This document shows positions 1-8,699 of a stretch of 37,065 nucleotides of DNA, piece after piece. Origin of the DNA: Roseomonas sp. (GTDB lineage Bacteria > Pseudomonadota > Alphaproteobacteria > Acetobacterales > Acetobacteraceae); NCBI GenBank assembly GCA_020249825.1, contig JADCEX010000199.1, positions 1-37,065 on the forward strand, in the 5' to 3' direction. The translations under genes and the position numbers were made by a program. The stretch's first letter is position 1; every line of letters starts with the position of its first letter. The notes below the pieces were generated by a model that saw only the letters and a list, made by a program, of their open reading frames with translations, searched no databases and had not been told where the DNA came from.

Positions 1-74
1 CCCCGCAGGGTCCGCCCGCGGGGCTCCCGGCAGTAGGGGCCGATGGTCGGCGCCCGCAACCGGAGACCGAGACG

Positions 75-842
75 ATGAAGCTTTCTGACACGCAGCGGAT
101 TGTACTGAGCCATGGCGCGCAGCACCCACAATTGCTGGCGATTGCGCCGAAGCATTTGCCCGTCGCTGCCTGCCGCGCGGTGGTGAACAGCCTGATCAAA
201 AGCCGTCTGCTGATTGAGGTGGCTGCGCCACGCGATCAACTGGCGATGGTCTGGCGCAAGGATGCGGATGGCACGCCGATCCTGATCCAGGTGACGGATG
301 AAGGGCTGCGCGCGATTGGCATTGACCCGAATGAGGGGCGCGTGGCGCCAGACACGGCGCCACAGGGCGGCGAGGACACGACACCGCAGGCTGAGGAGCA
401 GCCCGCCGCCGAGCCCGCCCAGGCCACGCCCGAGGCGCCCAACATGGCCAGCGTGAACCTGCGCGAAGCTGCCGAGCGCTTGCTCGCAGCCTGGGAAGAA
501 ACGCCACCGGTCAACGCGGATAAAGACCCAATCGCCCGTGCGATGGACATGCTGCGCAACGTGCTCTCACGGCGCAGCACACGCGCCACGGGCGCGCCAC
601 GCAAGCCGCGCGAGGGCACGAAGCAGGAAGTGGTGCTGGCGATGCTCCGCCGCCCTGAAGGCGCGACGGTGGCGCAAATCGCCGAGGCCACCGGATGGGC
701 ACAGCATACGGTGCGCGGATTTTTCGCAGGGCTGAAGAAGCGCCAAGGCATTACGGTGGAGATCGCCGAGCGCATTCGCCAAGTTGGTCCAAACAAGCAG
801 GGCGCCAAAGGGTCATACACCGTCTACCGCTTAGCAGAATGA
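75..842 (+). CDS. DUF3489 domain protein (winged-helix-like C-terminus)
   Basis: This 255-residue protein has a C-terminal block (about residues 180-255) typical of DUF3489: a lysine/arginine-rich lead-in, then a helix-turn-helix-like segment containing LRRPEGATVAQIAEATGW and QHTVRGFFAGLKKRQG. The N-terminal third (residues 1-85) is a separate small fold, and the middle (about 90-125) is rich in Pro, Ala and Glu and looks like a linker. DUF3489 proteins are commonly found in phage-like or integrated islands, often beside DUF2924 genes. They are presumed DNA-binding, but no function is established. The ATG follows a GGAGACCGAGACG leader. The gene sits outside the phosphorus genes and just outside the left breakpoint of the proposed inversion. 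The family call is confident; the role is unknown. Confidence 0.85.
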   Translation: MKLSDTQRIVLSHGAQHPQLLAIAPKHLPVAACRAVVNSLIKSRLLIEVAAPRDQLAMVWRKDADGTPILIQVTDEGLRAIGIDPNEGRVAPDTAPQGGEDTTPQAEEQPAAEPAQATPEAPNMASVNLREAAERLLAAWEETPPVNADKDPIARAMDMLRNVLSRRSTRATGAPRKPREGTKQEVVLAMLRRPEGATVAQIAEATGWAQHTVRGFFAGLKKRQGITVEIAERIRQVGPNKQGAKGSYTVYRLAE

Positions 843-879
843 AGCTGCACAGCCACAGCGGCATGAATGATTGCATAGT

Positions 880-912
880 CCAGGGATCATCGCGATCCCT
901 GGCGCTTTATTG
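880..912 (+). terminator. Probable intrinsic terminator after the DUF3489 gene
   Basis: A perfect 9-bp stem (CCAGGGATC at 880-888 pairing with GATCCCTGG at 894-902) closes a 5-nt loop and is followed by CGCTTTATTG. The T run is short, so termination is plausible rather than certain. It lies 38 bp past the DUF3489 stop codon and ahead of the next gene. Confidence 0.5.
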
Positions 913-969
913 CCTTGGCTCACGCGAAACACAGCGCGAAGCGTCCGTCACGCAAGACGGAGAGTGACG

Positions 970-1257
970 ATGCACGCAGAAACTGAAACTCGCTGGATCG
1001 TGCTGGGCACGGATGGGCGGCATGTTTCCCTTGGACGCACGGAACCAAGCGAGGCGGAAGTGAAGGCCGCCAGCGACGCTCTTGTCGCGCAGGGGCTTTC
1101 CGGATGGCTGGCACACATACAAGGCGAATACTACAGCCGGAGCAAGCTGACGCTGGAACCGCTGCGCATGTTGGGCTCAACGCCCGAGGCTGATTGGCAA
1201 GCCGCACTGACCGCCTTCCACGCTATGCGCCGCGACGCCATAGGCTGGAAGCCGTAG
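970..1257 (+). CDS. Small conserved-looking hypothetical protein (95 aa)
   Basis: I do not recognise this protein. It starts with a beta-like stretch ([16 protein letters not shown]), then a helix beginning [17 protein letters not shown], a G-W-L-A motif, and a region with [14 protein letters not shown]. There is no signal peptide or membrane segment. An upstream in-frame start at 871 exists, but ATG 970 is preceded by GGAGAG at a good distance and begins the protein-like part, so I use 970. The stop codon at 1255-1257 lies exactly at the point where sequence from the split ptxA gene begins. The last two or three codons may therefore have been altered by the rearrangement, although the length looks natural. 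Confidence 0.65.
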   Translation: MHAETETRWIVLGTDGRHVSLGRTEPSEAEVKAASDALVAQGLSGWLAHIQGEYYSRSKLTLEPLRMLGSTPEADWQAALTAFHAMRRDAIGWKP

Positions 1258-1589
1258 GAGGCCAGCAACAGCGGGTCGGCATTGCCCGCGCATTGGTGCA
1301 GCAGCCCAGATTGATCCTGGCTGATGAGCCGGTGGCGAGCCTTGATCCCGCAACTGCGGAGCGCGTGCTTACCCTGCTGCATGGCATTTGTCGTGCGGAT
1401 GGGCTGACTGCCGTGGTTTCGCTCCATCAGCTCGATTTCGCGCGCCGCTTTGGTGAACGCATCATTGGCTTGGCGGCTGGACGGATTGTGTTCGATGGGC
1501 CGCCAGACCGGCTGGATGATGCAGCCGCAGCCCGTCTCTATGGCGCCCCGACGCTGGGCAACCCTATCCGTGAGGAGGTATTCGCATGA
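1257..1589 (+). pseudogene. ptxA: C-terminal part of phosphite/phosphonate ABC transporter ATPase (ptxA/phnC), cut off from its N-terminus
   Basis: The open frame from 1257 encodes about 110 residues. They begin in the ABC signature ([13 protein letters not shown]), continue through Walker B (LILADEP) with the D-loop ASLDP, and the switch histidine (SLHQ), and end in the usual PhnC C-terminus. The Walker A half is missing. Upstream codons (an open frame is present from 1194) belong to the neighbouring unrelated gene in another frame. There is no plausible start at 1257. The stop overlaps the ptxB start (ATGA), which is the ordinary operon arrangement. The missing 151 codons are found at 19323-19793 on the minus strand. 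As it stands, the fragment cannot bind or hydrolyse ATP. Confidence 0.9.
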
Positions 1590-2446
1590 AACGCCGCAGC
1601 CTGATCGTCGGCCTGGCCACTCTTCCTGTCATGGCACAGGCCCAACCCCGCGATCCGCAGCGTTTGCGCGTTGCCCTGCTACCAGATGAAAATGCCAGCA
1701 CCATCATTCAGAATGCGCAGCCGCTGCGCGCGCATCTGGAACGCGCACTGTCAAAGCAGGTAGAGATCGTGGTTACCACAGATTACTCTTCCATGATCGA
1801 AGCCATGCGCTTTGGCCGTATTGAGGTGGCCTATTTCGGCCCCTTCTCCTACGTGCTGGCCAAGTCGCGCGCCCCAGGGATAGAGCCTTTCGCAGTTGGC
1901 GTTGAGCGCGGCTCCCCAACCTATCAGAGCGTGATGATTGCGCAGGCTGGCGGTCCGGTGCGCGAATTGGCGGATATTCGCGGGCGGCCCTTCGGGTTTG
2001 GGGATCAGGCTTCCACCTCCTCACACCTGGTGCCGCGTGCCACAATCCTGCAGCGCGCTAGCCTCGTTGGGGGTCGCGATTACCGTGTTGTTCATCTCGG
2101 CACCCATGATGCCGTGGCGCGTGCGGTCCAAGGCGGGCAGGTACCTGCCGGCGCTCTTTCCAAGCCCATTTTGGATACGCTGATCCGACGCGGCACCATA
2201 GACGCTGCGCGTATCGTTGAAATTGGGCTTTCCGAACCCATTCCGAATTACCCAATGGTCCTGCAAGGCAATCTGGCGGAGCCTTTGAAGGCCGCCATCC
2301 GCGCCGCCTTCATTGAGCTGCGTGATGCTGAGGTTTTGCGCAGCTTCCGTGTTGAAGGCTTCGCGCCGACAAATGACGAAGCTTATAATGTACTACGTGA
2401 GACAGCACGCCTGCTTGAACTCGATTTGTCGCAGATGCGCGGATGA
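1586..2446 (+). CDS. ptxB: Phosphite/phosphonate ABC transporter periplasmic binding protein PtxB (PhnD family)
   Basis: This 286-residue PhnD-family protein begins with a short signal sequence ([21 protein letters not shown]; cleavage probably near residue 20). It carries the family landmarks: a [13 protein letters not shown] segment, [10 protein letters not shown], and the ligand-loop motif [14 protein letters not shown], which resembles PtxB more than the DPNSTSG form of AEP-type PhnD. The start is set by a strong GAGGAGG leader, and the ATG overlaps the stop of the ptxA fragment. It is followed with overlaps by ptxC and ptxD, so the expected ligand is phosphite. It should work in the periplasm, delivering ligand to PtxC. 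Because ptxA is broken, its partner ATPase is uncertain. The family is certain; the ligand is inferred from ptxD. Confidence 0.88.
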   Translation: MKRRSLIVGLATLPVMAQAQPRDPQRLRVALLPDENASTIIQNAQPLRAHLERALSKQVEIVVTTDYSSMIEAMRFGRIEVAYFGPFSYVLAKSRAPGIEPFAVGVERGSPTYQSVMIAQAGGPVRELADIRGRPFGFGDQASTSSHLVPRATILQRASLVGGRDYRVVHLGTHDAVARAVQGGQVPAGALSKPILDTLIRRGTIDAARIVEIGLSEPIPNYPMVLQGNLAEPLKAAIRAAFIELRDAEVLRSFRVEGFAPTNDEAYNVLRETARLLELDLSQMRG

Positions 2447-3240
2447 ACCCCTCGCAGGATAGCATTCTTCAGGCTGATCGGGCCGCATTGGTCAGCCGCA
2501 CCGGTTTGGTTGGGGTAATCCTGATCATTGCCTGTGGTGCGCTTGCGCTGACCGGCTTCTTTGATCTGCAGCGCTTCGCGGAAGGCATGCCTGCGCTCGG
2601 CCAGCTTTTCTCCGAAATGATGCCGCCGGATTTCTCCCGCTGGCGAGATTGGCTCAATCCGCTGCTGGATACGCTCGCCATGTCCATTGCGGGCACGGCT
2701 TTGGCGGTGGTGATTTCTCTGCCACTTGGTTTGCTGGCGGCGCCCAATATCTCGCCCCACCCGGTGATCCTGATGGTCGCCCGTACCTTATTGGCCTTTT
2801 TACGCTCCGTGCCTGAATTGATCATGGGCATTCTTTTTGTGGCCGCGGTTGGTTTTGGCGCCTTGCCAGGTGTTCTGGCGCTTGGCCTTCATTCGGTGGG
2901 CATGGTTGGCAAGTTTTATGCTGAGGCGATTGAACATGCTGACCCCAGGCCAATCGAAGCGGCACGGGCCGCTGGCGCTTCGCCGCTCCAGGTCATCACT
3001 CACGCGGTACTGCCGCAGGTTCTTCCGCAGCTTGCTGATGTGACGATTTACCGTTGGGAATATCACTTTCGTGCTTCCACCGTGCTTGGCATTGTTGGCG
3101 CGGGAGGCATTGGCTTTCAGCTTATCGCGGCGTTGCGCCTGCTGGACTACGCGCAGGTTTCGGCCATTTTGCTGGCTATTCTGGCCTGCGTATTGGTGGT
3201 GGATGCCGTGGGTGCGGCGCTGAGACGGAGATTGAAATGA
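2443..3240 (+). CDS. ptxC: Phosphite/phosphonate ABC transporter permease PtxC (PhnE family)
   Basis: The product is a 265-residue integral inner-membrane protein. It has hydrophobic spans near residues 20-45, 80-105, 115-145 and 215-260, and an EAA-type coupling loop (AEAIEHADPRPIEAARAAGASP) that would contact the ATPase. The C-terminal STVLGIVGAGGIGFQL motif is characteristic of PhnE permeases. Its ATG overlaps the ptxB stop by four bases and its own stop overlaps the ptxD start (ATGA), so the three genes are translationally coupled. In ptxABCD operons this subunit forms the membrane channel for phosphite. Length matches the family. With ptxA split, the channel would need an ATPase encoded elsewhere. 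Confidence 0.88.
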   Translation: MNPSQDSILQADRAALVSRTGLVGVILIIACGALALTGFFDLQRFAEGMPALGQLFSEMMPPDFSRWRDWLNPLLDTLAMSIAGTALAVVISLPLGLLAAPNISPHPVILMVARTLLAFLRSVPELIMGILFVAAVGFGALPGVLALGLHSVGMVGKFYAEAIEHADPRPIEAARAAGASPLQVITHAVLPQVLPQLADVTIYRWEYHFRASTVLGIVGAGGIGFQLIAALRLLDYAQVSAILLAILACVLVVDAVGAALRRRLK

Positions 3241-4202
3241 CTGCCCGCATCATTGCCACAGCGCGGATTTTCCCCGCGACGCGTGCCCTGCTGGAACGCG
3301 CTGGCCCGGTCGCCCATCCCACTGGTGATGAACCTTGGGACAATGCCGCCTTGCGTGGTGCTTTGGCCGAGGCAGAGGCCATGATGGCCTTCATGACAGA
3401 CCGTGTGGATGCGGAGCTTTTGAAGGCTGCGCCCAAGCTGCGGGTTCTGGCCTGCGCGCTGAAGGGGGCCGATAATATTGATATCGCGGCCTGCGAAGCG
3501 CGCGGTATCGCGGTTTCCATCGTACCTGATCTGCTCACTTCCCCCACTGCCGAACTCGCCATTGGTCTTGCGATTGGCCTGGCGAGGCATATCCGCGCTG
3601 GGGACGCGGCAGTGCGTGCGGATTTTCGCGGCTGGCGTCCGAAATTCTATGGGCTCGGCTTGGACGGCGCAAAGGTGACGATCCTTGGGCTTGGGCGGCT
3701 CGGGCGCGCCATTGCCATGCGGTTGATGCCCTTTGGCTGCCAACTGCGCGGTGTTGACCCTGTGAATGATGTTCCTGGTGTTGAGCGCATGCCGCTGGAA
3801 CAGGCCTTGCACGGGGCAGATTTGGTCATCGCTGCCCTGCCGCTCACAGCAGAGACACGAATCCTCGTTGGCGCTTCCGCCATTGCCTGCCTGCCCAAGG
3901 GCGCGCTTTTGGTGAATATTGGCCGCGGTTCCACCGTGGATGAAATGGCCGTGGCTGAAGCGCTGCAAACCGGGCGATTGGGCGGCTATGCGGCGGATGT
4001 CTTTGCGATGGAGGATTGGGCCCTGCCTGACCGCCCCCGCGCCATTCCTCGCGCATTGCTTGATCATCCGCGGAGCTTATTCACACCGCATCTTGGTTCA
4101 GCAACGCTTGCCGCGCGTCAGGCAATTGAGGCCGAAGCGGCTCTCAATATCCTTGCCGGTCTTGGTGTCTCATTGCGGGAATTAAGTTCAGCTACGGCTT
4201 AG
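3237..4202 (+). CDS. ptxD: Phosphite dehydrogenase PtxD
   Basis: This is a 321-residue D-2-hydroxyacid-dehydrogenase-type enzyme closely resembling PtxD, which oxidises phosphite to phosphate with NAD+. The N-terminal third aligns without gaps to the Pseudomonas stutzeri enzyme as I remember it (shared MMAFM, RVDA, CALKG, VPDLLT, PTAELAIGLA). The PtxD active-site residues have counterparts: Met53, Lys76, Trp133, Tyr138, Arg230, Glu259, His285 and Ser288. The nucleotide fold has GLGRLG at 151-156, with Asp174 at the end of the next strand favouring NAD+ over NADP+. The residue before Arg230 is Gly rather than Cys. The ATG at 3237 overlaps the ptxC stop; a longer in-frame reading from 3054 lies inside ptxC and is rejected. 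A generic hydroxyacid dehydrogenase is the alternative, but context and motifs strongly favour PtxD. Confidence 0.92.
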   Translation: MTARIIATARIFPATRALLERAGPVAHPTGDEPWDNAALRGALAEAEAMMAFMTDRVDAELLKAAPKLRVLACALKGADNIDIAACEARGIAVSIVPDLLTSPTAELAIGLAIGLARHIRAGDAAVRADFRGWRPKFYGLGLDGAKVTILGLGRLGRAIAMRLMPFGCQLRGVDPVNDVPGVERMPLEQALHGADLVIAALPLTAETRILVGASAIACLPKGALLVNIGRGSTVDEMAVAEALQTGRLGGYAADVFAMEDWALPDRPRAIPRALLDHPRSLFTPHLGSATLAARQAIEAEAALNILAGLGVSLRELSSATA

Positions 4203-4299
4203 AGCGATTGCAAACCAAGCTCGCGCGCCAAATGACCACGCCTCCCTATTTCCGGCGCACATGAAAATTCGGCAATAATCTTCGGCATGTCAGGTTAAG

Positions 4300-4328
4300 A
4301 CGTCATCAATATTACGCATAATCGTCAT
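4300..4328 (+). promoter_or_regulatory. Weak candidate Pho box before pehA
   Basis: The 182-bp gap between ptxD and pehA holds ACGTCAT (4300-4306) and TCGTCAT (4322-4328), exactly 22 nt apart. The repeat expected between them (4311-4317) is degenerate. The phasing fits PhoB repeats, and the site is about 57 bp upstream of the pehA start. It would make pehA and the following transporter a separate Pho-controlled unit, but the match is weak. Confidence 0.35.
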
Positions 4329-4384
4329 GCAGCTGAAAATCTCAACCGTTATCGGATCATCGAGATTGAATTCAAGGCGATCCG

Positions 4385-5923
4385 ATGGCTCCCCCAAAAA
4401 ATGTCCTGCTTATTGTTGTTGATCAATGGCGTGCGGATTTTGTTCCGCATCTAGGCGCAGATTTTCTACGTACCCCGAACCTTGATCGCCTATGCCGCGA
4501 AGGGGTTACCTTCCGCAATCACGTCACGAACGCAGTCCCTTGTGGGCCGGCGCGGGCAAGCCTGCTCACGGGGCTTTACTTGATGAATCATCGTGCCGTG
4601 CAGAATACGGTTCCGCTTGATGCGCGCCACACTAACCTTGCCAAGCAATTGCGGTTGCTTGGTTATGATCCCGCCCTGATCGGTTACACGACTTCCACGC
4701 CAGACCCGCGCACTTCCGGCCCGCGCGATCCGCGTTTCACAACGCTTGGCGATTTGATGGATGGTTTCCGCAGCGTTGGCGCCTTTGAACCGAGCATGGA
4801 TGGCTATTTCGGGTGGCTCGCGCATCAAGGATACAAGCTTCCGCCGCGCAGGGAGGATATATGGCTGCCGGAAGGTGAGGATGCTGTCCCCGGTGTCACA
4901 GACCGGCCCTGCCGTATCCCGGCCGAATTGTCTGACAGCACCTATTTCACCGAAAGGGCGCTGACCTACCTGAAGGGCTGCAATGGTAAGCCTTGGTTCC
5001 TGCATCTTGGTTATTATCGCCCGCACCCGCCTTTCATCGCGCCGGCGCCCTATCACAAGATGTACCGTCCAGAGGACATGCCGGCACCCATGCGCAAGCC
5101 GCATTGGGAGGAGGAGGCGACCCAGCACCCGCTGCTGCGGCACTATTTGCGCGACATAAAGCAGGGTTCCTTCTTCCACGGTGCCGGCGGTACGGCGAGC
5201 ACGCTGGATGAGGCTTCCATCGGCCAAATGCGCGCAACCTATGCTGGGTTGATTACCGAAATTGATGATTGCCTTGGCCGTGTCTTCACCTGGTTGGAGG
5301 AGAATGGGCAATGGGAAAACACCATGATCATTTTCACCTCAGATCATGGTGAGCACTTGGGCGATCATTGGTTGCTCGGCAAGGTCGGTTATTTTGATGA
5401 AAGCTTCCGCATACCGCTGGTGATCAAGGATGCAGGGCGGAATACCCGCGCGGGTGCCATTGAAGAAGCCTTCACCGAAAGCGTGGATGTCATGCCCACC
5501 ATCCTGGAAGCGCTTGGCGGTGCCGCGCCGCGTTCCAGTGATGGGCATTCATTGCTTCCGTTGCTGGAGCATCTGCCGAGTGAGGCTTGGCGCGATATAT
5601 TGTTCTATGAGTATGATTTTAGGGACGTACACTACTCAAAACCAGAAAGCGCCCTTGGACTTTCCATGGATGATTCCTCATTGTGCGTCGTGCAGGATGC
5701 ACATTACAAATATGTTCATTTTGCCGCGCTGCCGCCCCTTTTCTTCGACCTGAAGCGTGATCCGCAGCAATTCACGAACCTCGCGGATGATCCGGATCAC
5801 GCGGATCTCGTAAAGGCCTATGCGCAAAAGGCTTTGTCTAAGCGGATGCGCCATGCCGAACGCACACTGACGCATTATCGCGCCACACCGCTCGGCCTTG
5901 AAGAACGTAAGCCCCCGGTCTGA
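4385..5923 (+). CDS. pehA: Phosphonate monoester hydrolase / phosphodiesterase (PehA, sulfatase fold)
   Basis: This 512-residue alkaline-phosphatase-superfamily enzyme is near-identical in layout to PehA of Burkholderia caryophylli and the Rhizobium phosphonate monoester hydrolase. The sulfatase signature CGPAR (Cys53-Arg57) marks the cysteine converted to formylglycine. The known active-site set appears at a constant offset of four from the Rhizobium numbering I recall: Asn74, Tyr101, Thr103, His214, Asp320, His321 and Lys333, plus metal ligand Asp13. It hydrolyses phosphonate monoesters and phosphate diesters. A formylglycine-generating enzyme must exist elsewhere in the genome. There is no signal peptide, so it is probably cytoplasmic, which fits the importer genes directly downstream. 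It would release free phosphonates or alcohols from imported esters. Confidence 0.93.
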   Translation: MAPPKNVLLIVVDQWRADFVPHLGADFLRTPNLDRLCREGVTFRNHVTNAVPCGPARASLLTGLYLMNHRAVQNTVPLDARHTNLAKQLRLLGYDPALIGYTTSTPDPRTSGPRDPRFTTLGDLMDGFRSVGAFEPSMDGYFGWLAHQGYKLPPRREDIWLPEGEDAVPGVTDRPCRIPAELSDSTYFTERALTYLKGCNGKPWFLHLGYYRPHPPFIAPAPYHKMYRPEDMPAPMRKPHWEEEATQHPLLRHYLRDIKQGSFFHGAGGTASTLDEASIGQMRATYAGLITEIDDCLGRVFTWLEENGQWENTMIIFTSDHGEHLGDHWLLGKVGYFDESFRIPLVIKDAGRNTRAGAIEEAFTESVDVMPTILEALGGAAPRSSDGHSLLPLLEHLPSEAWRDILFYEYDFRDVHYSKPESALGLSMDDSSLCVVQDAHYKYVHFAALPPLFFDLKRDPQQFTNLADDPDHADLVKAYAQKALSKRMRHAERTLTHYRATPLGLEERKPPV

Positions 5924-5966
5924 CCCGCCCGTCACACCCATTAATCATCATCGCAGGAGAACCCCC

Positions 5967-7586
5967 ATGCTGCGCCGTGAACTTCTTGCCCTTCCGGGCT
6001 TGGCCTTATTGCCTCGTTTCGCAATTGCCCAATCGGATCAGCGCCCTTCGATAACGATCGCTGTGCAGAAAATCGTCAATAGCAATACCTTGGAGGTGTT
6101 GCGCGAACAGTCCAACGTAGGTGAGCGTATCTTCTTCACCTCACTTTGGGAAGGACTGCTGGGACGGAATTGGCTCGGTAATCTCGAGACAATGCCTGGC
6201 CTCGCCACGGAATGGCGCCGTATCGATGATCGCACGGTTGAGCTTTCACTCCGCCGCGGTGTGATATTCCACAACGGCGATGAGATGACTGCCGAAGATG
6301 TGGCATTCACCTTCGGGCCTGAGCGTATGTTCGGGACCGGCACGCCTGCTACCCCTGCCGGCGGTACACTTTTCACGCGCATTCCTGGTCAAGGGCCGCA
6401 AGGCAAGGAGCTTCCGCCCGAAGTAGTAGCGGTATCTCGGCGCATCTGGCCGGCTCTTGAAAGGGTTGAAGTGGTTGATCGTTACACCGTGCGCTTCGTA
6501 AACCGGACGCCGGATGTAACAATGGAAGGGCGGCTTGCCCGGTATGGCAGTGACATCTGCTCACGCCGCGGCTTTAACGAGGCCGCCAGCTGGCTTGATT
6601 GGGCGCGTAAGCCTATCACCACTGGGCCATATATGGTGGCGGAATTCCGCCCTGATGTCTCGCTGACGCTGGTGGCGCATGATCAATATTGGGGTGGACG
6701 CCCGCCCTTGCGGCAAATCCGCTTTGTTGAAGTGCCGGAAGTTGCCTCACGCCTGAATGGCTTACTGTCGGGCGAATATCAATTCGCCTGCGACATGCCG
6801 CCTGACCAAATTTCCGGCATTGAACGTAACCGTGCCTTTGAAGTGCAGGGCGGGACTATTCTGAACCATCGCCTTACCGTGTTTGACAAGAACCACCCCC
6901 AGCTACGTGATGCGCGGATCAGGCGCGCCATGACGCATGCCATTGATCGGCAGGCGATTGTTGACAGTCTTTGGGCTGGCCGCACCGTTGTGCCGAAGGG
7001 TCTGCAATGGGAATATTACGGTGATATGTTCCATGCGGATTGGGCAGTGCCCGCCTTCAATCTGAATGAGGCGCGGCGCCTGTTGCGTGAGGCGAATTAC
7101 CGCGGTGACCCGATCCCCTATCGCCTGCTGAACAACTACTACACCAACCAGAACGCCACAGCCCAAGTGCTGGTTGAAATGTGGCGCCAGGCTGGGATCA
7201 ATGTTCAAATCGAAATGCGTGAGAATTGGGCGCAGATCTTCTCCCGCGAAACCCCGCGTGCGTTGCGTGATTGGTCCAATAGCGCGCCCTTTAATGATCC
7301 TGTCTCCTCCATCGTGAACCAACATGGTCCAAGCGGTCAGCAGCAGCAGGTCGGCGAATGGACGAACGAGGAATTCAACCGCCTATCGGCTGAACTTGAA
7401 ACCAGCACGGATCGTCCGCGCCGCCGCGCCGCCTTCCGTCGAATGCTGGAGATTGCTGAACGCGAAGATCCTGCCTTCACCGTGCTGCATCAGAACGCGA
7501 CCTTCACCGCCAAGCGGCGCGATACACGCTGGAAGGCAAGCCCGGCCTTCGCCATGGATTTCCGGCCTGGCAATTGGGGGGGTTAA
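5967..7586 (+). CDS. Family-5 (dipeptide/nickel type) ABC transporter substrate-binding protein
   Basis: The 539-residue product has an N-terminal export signal (MLRRELLALPGLALLPRFAIAQ, cleavage after about residue 21) and the SBP_bac_5 pattern. Landmarks include PGLATEWRRIDDRTVELSLRRG, a NGDEMTAEDVAFTF segment, IRRAMTHAIDRQAIVD, and YRLLNNYYTNQ. The chosen ATG is preceded by CAGGAGA; an in-frame start at 5898 lies inside pehA. It is the intact binding protein of the transporter encoded by the next genes. Its ligand cannot be read from the sequence. Position directly after pehA suggests a phosphonate ester or phosphonate-containing small molecule instead of peptides, which is inference only. 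Confidence 0.85.
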   Translation: MLRRELLALPGLALLPRFAIAQSDQRPSITIAVQKIVNSNTLEVLREQSNVGERIFFTSLWEGLLGRNWLGNLETMPGLATEWRRIDDRTVELSLRRGVIFHNGDEMTAEDVAFTFGPERMFGTGTPATPAGGTLFTRIPGQGPQGKELPPEVVAVSRRIWPALERVEVVDRYTVRFVNRTPDVTMEGRLARYGSDICSRRGFNEAASWLDWARKPITTGPYMVAEFRPDVSLTLVAHDQYWGGRPPLRQIRFVEVPEVASRLNGLLSGEYQFACDMPPDQISGIERNRAFEVQGGTILNHRLTVFDKNHPQLRDARIRRAMTHAIDRQAIVDSLWAGRTVVPKGLQWEYYGDMFHADWAVPAFNLNEARRLLREANYRGDPIPYRLLNNYYTNQNATAQVLVEMWRQAGINVQIEMRENWAQIFSRETPRALRDWSNSAPFNDPVSSIVNQHGPSGQQQQVGEWTNEEFNRLSAELETSTDRPRRRAAFRRMLEIAEREDPAFTVLHQNATFTAKRRDTRWKASPAFAMDFRPGNWGG

Positions 7587-7590
7587 GGCC

Positions 7591-8699
7591 ATGTTGCGTC
7601 GTCGTAGTTTTCTCGCCACTCCCGCCACCCTGTTGGGGGCGCCACTTGCCACGCCCGCCTTGGCGCAAGCTGATACGCGCCCAACACTTACCATCGCGGT
7701 TCAGCGGCTTTCCAATTCAAATACCTTTGAACCGCCGCGTGAACAATCCAATGTCGGCTTCCGCATTCACGGTCTTTACGCCGAACAGTTAATCGCAACC
7801 GATTGGCTGGGGAATGCCGCGCTGACGCCCGGGCTTGCCACTTCCTGGCGGCGCGTTGATGCGCGCACCCTTGATCTGACGCTGCGGCAAGGCGTGAAGT
7901 TCCATGATGGCAGCATTCTCACCGCGGAGGATATCGCCTTCTCCTTTGCGGATCGCCTGTTTGGTACACAAGGGGCGACGGGCGCTGGCCGCACCACGAT
8001 CCTCGCCGGGACAGCGACCAAGGAACCGCCCGCCGAGGTGATTGCCATTGGGCGCCGCACCTACTGGTGGATGCGCTTTGGGCGGGTCGCACCAAAATCC
8101 CGCGCGGTATGCAAATGGAAAGCTACGGCCAGATGTTCCTGGCCGATTGGGAGAATCCCCGCTTTGATCCCGCCGAGGCGCGGCGCCTGCTGCGTGAGGC
8201 GAATTATCGCGGCCAGCCTATCCCTTATCGGCTGTTGAACAATTACTACACCAATCAGGTGGCGAATGCGCAGATCATGGTGGAGATGTGGCGCGCAGTT
8301 GGCATCAACGTCGTGATCGAAATGAAAGAAAACTTCGCGCAGGTGACGGAACGCACACCTGGCCGCGGCGTGCGCGACTGGTCCAACACTTCCGTCTTTG
8401 GCGATCCAGTAGCAGGGCTTCTCCGTAGCTTTGGACCCAATACTGAGGCAGAACGTACTGGCGAATGGGCCAGCGAGGCCTTCAACCAAGCTTCAACCGC
8501 GCTTGAGTCTGAAACTGACCTAAACCGCCGACGTGAGCTTTTCCGCCGTGTTCTGACCATCGTGGAGCGGGAAGACCCCGGCTATATCACCTTGCACCAC
8601 GCTGCGGCCTTTACCGCCAAAAGGCGCAATATCGAATGGCGCGCTTCTTCTGGCTGGGCGATGATGTTTGGCCCCGGAAATTTGCGTGTGGGCGCATGA
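7591..8699 (+). pseudogene. Second family-5 substrate-binding protein gene, broken by an internal deletion with frameshift
   Basis: From ATG 7591 the reading frame gives a signal peptide and about 155 residues closely matching the preceding gene (PTLTIAVQRLSNSNTFEPPR, then EQSNVGFRIHG). Near 8062 the similarity jumps: the frame continuing from 8067 (VDALWAGRTKIPRG) matches residues about 331 onward of the intact neighbour and runs to its C-terminus at 8699. About 170 codons, roughly 510-520 bp, are missing, and the two parts are in different frames. The gene was evidently a tandem duplicate that lost its middle. Either fragment alone lacks a complete ligand-binding fold. The 3' end still overlaps the next gene (ATGA), preserving operon structure. 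Confidence 0.9.

Noticed and set aside
1194-1256. In-frame extension of the ptxA C-terminal piece to an upstream start
   Set aside because: These codons lie inside the 970-1257 gene in another frame and do not resemble an ATPase; they are read only because the frame happens to be open.
1240-1290. Search for inverted repeats at the inversion ends
   Set aside because: Comparing about 40 bp at each end by eye gave only a few shared bases (for example GGC and GCAA), too little to call a site-specific recombination site.
3147-4067. 306-codon minus-strand frame opposite ptxD
   Set aside because: It is a shadow of ptxD and ptxC; residue composition is not protein-like and the plus-strand gene is certain.
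3237-4202. Annotation as phosphoglycerate or glyoxylate dehydrogenase
   Set aside because: The fold is shared, but PtxD-specific residues and the ptxBC context favour phosphite dehydrogenase.
4490-5311. 273-codon minus-strand frame opposite pehA
   Set aside because: It mirrors the strongly conserved PehA coding region and has no family resemblance.
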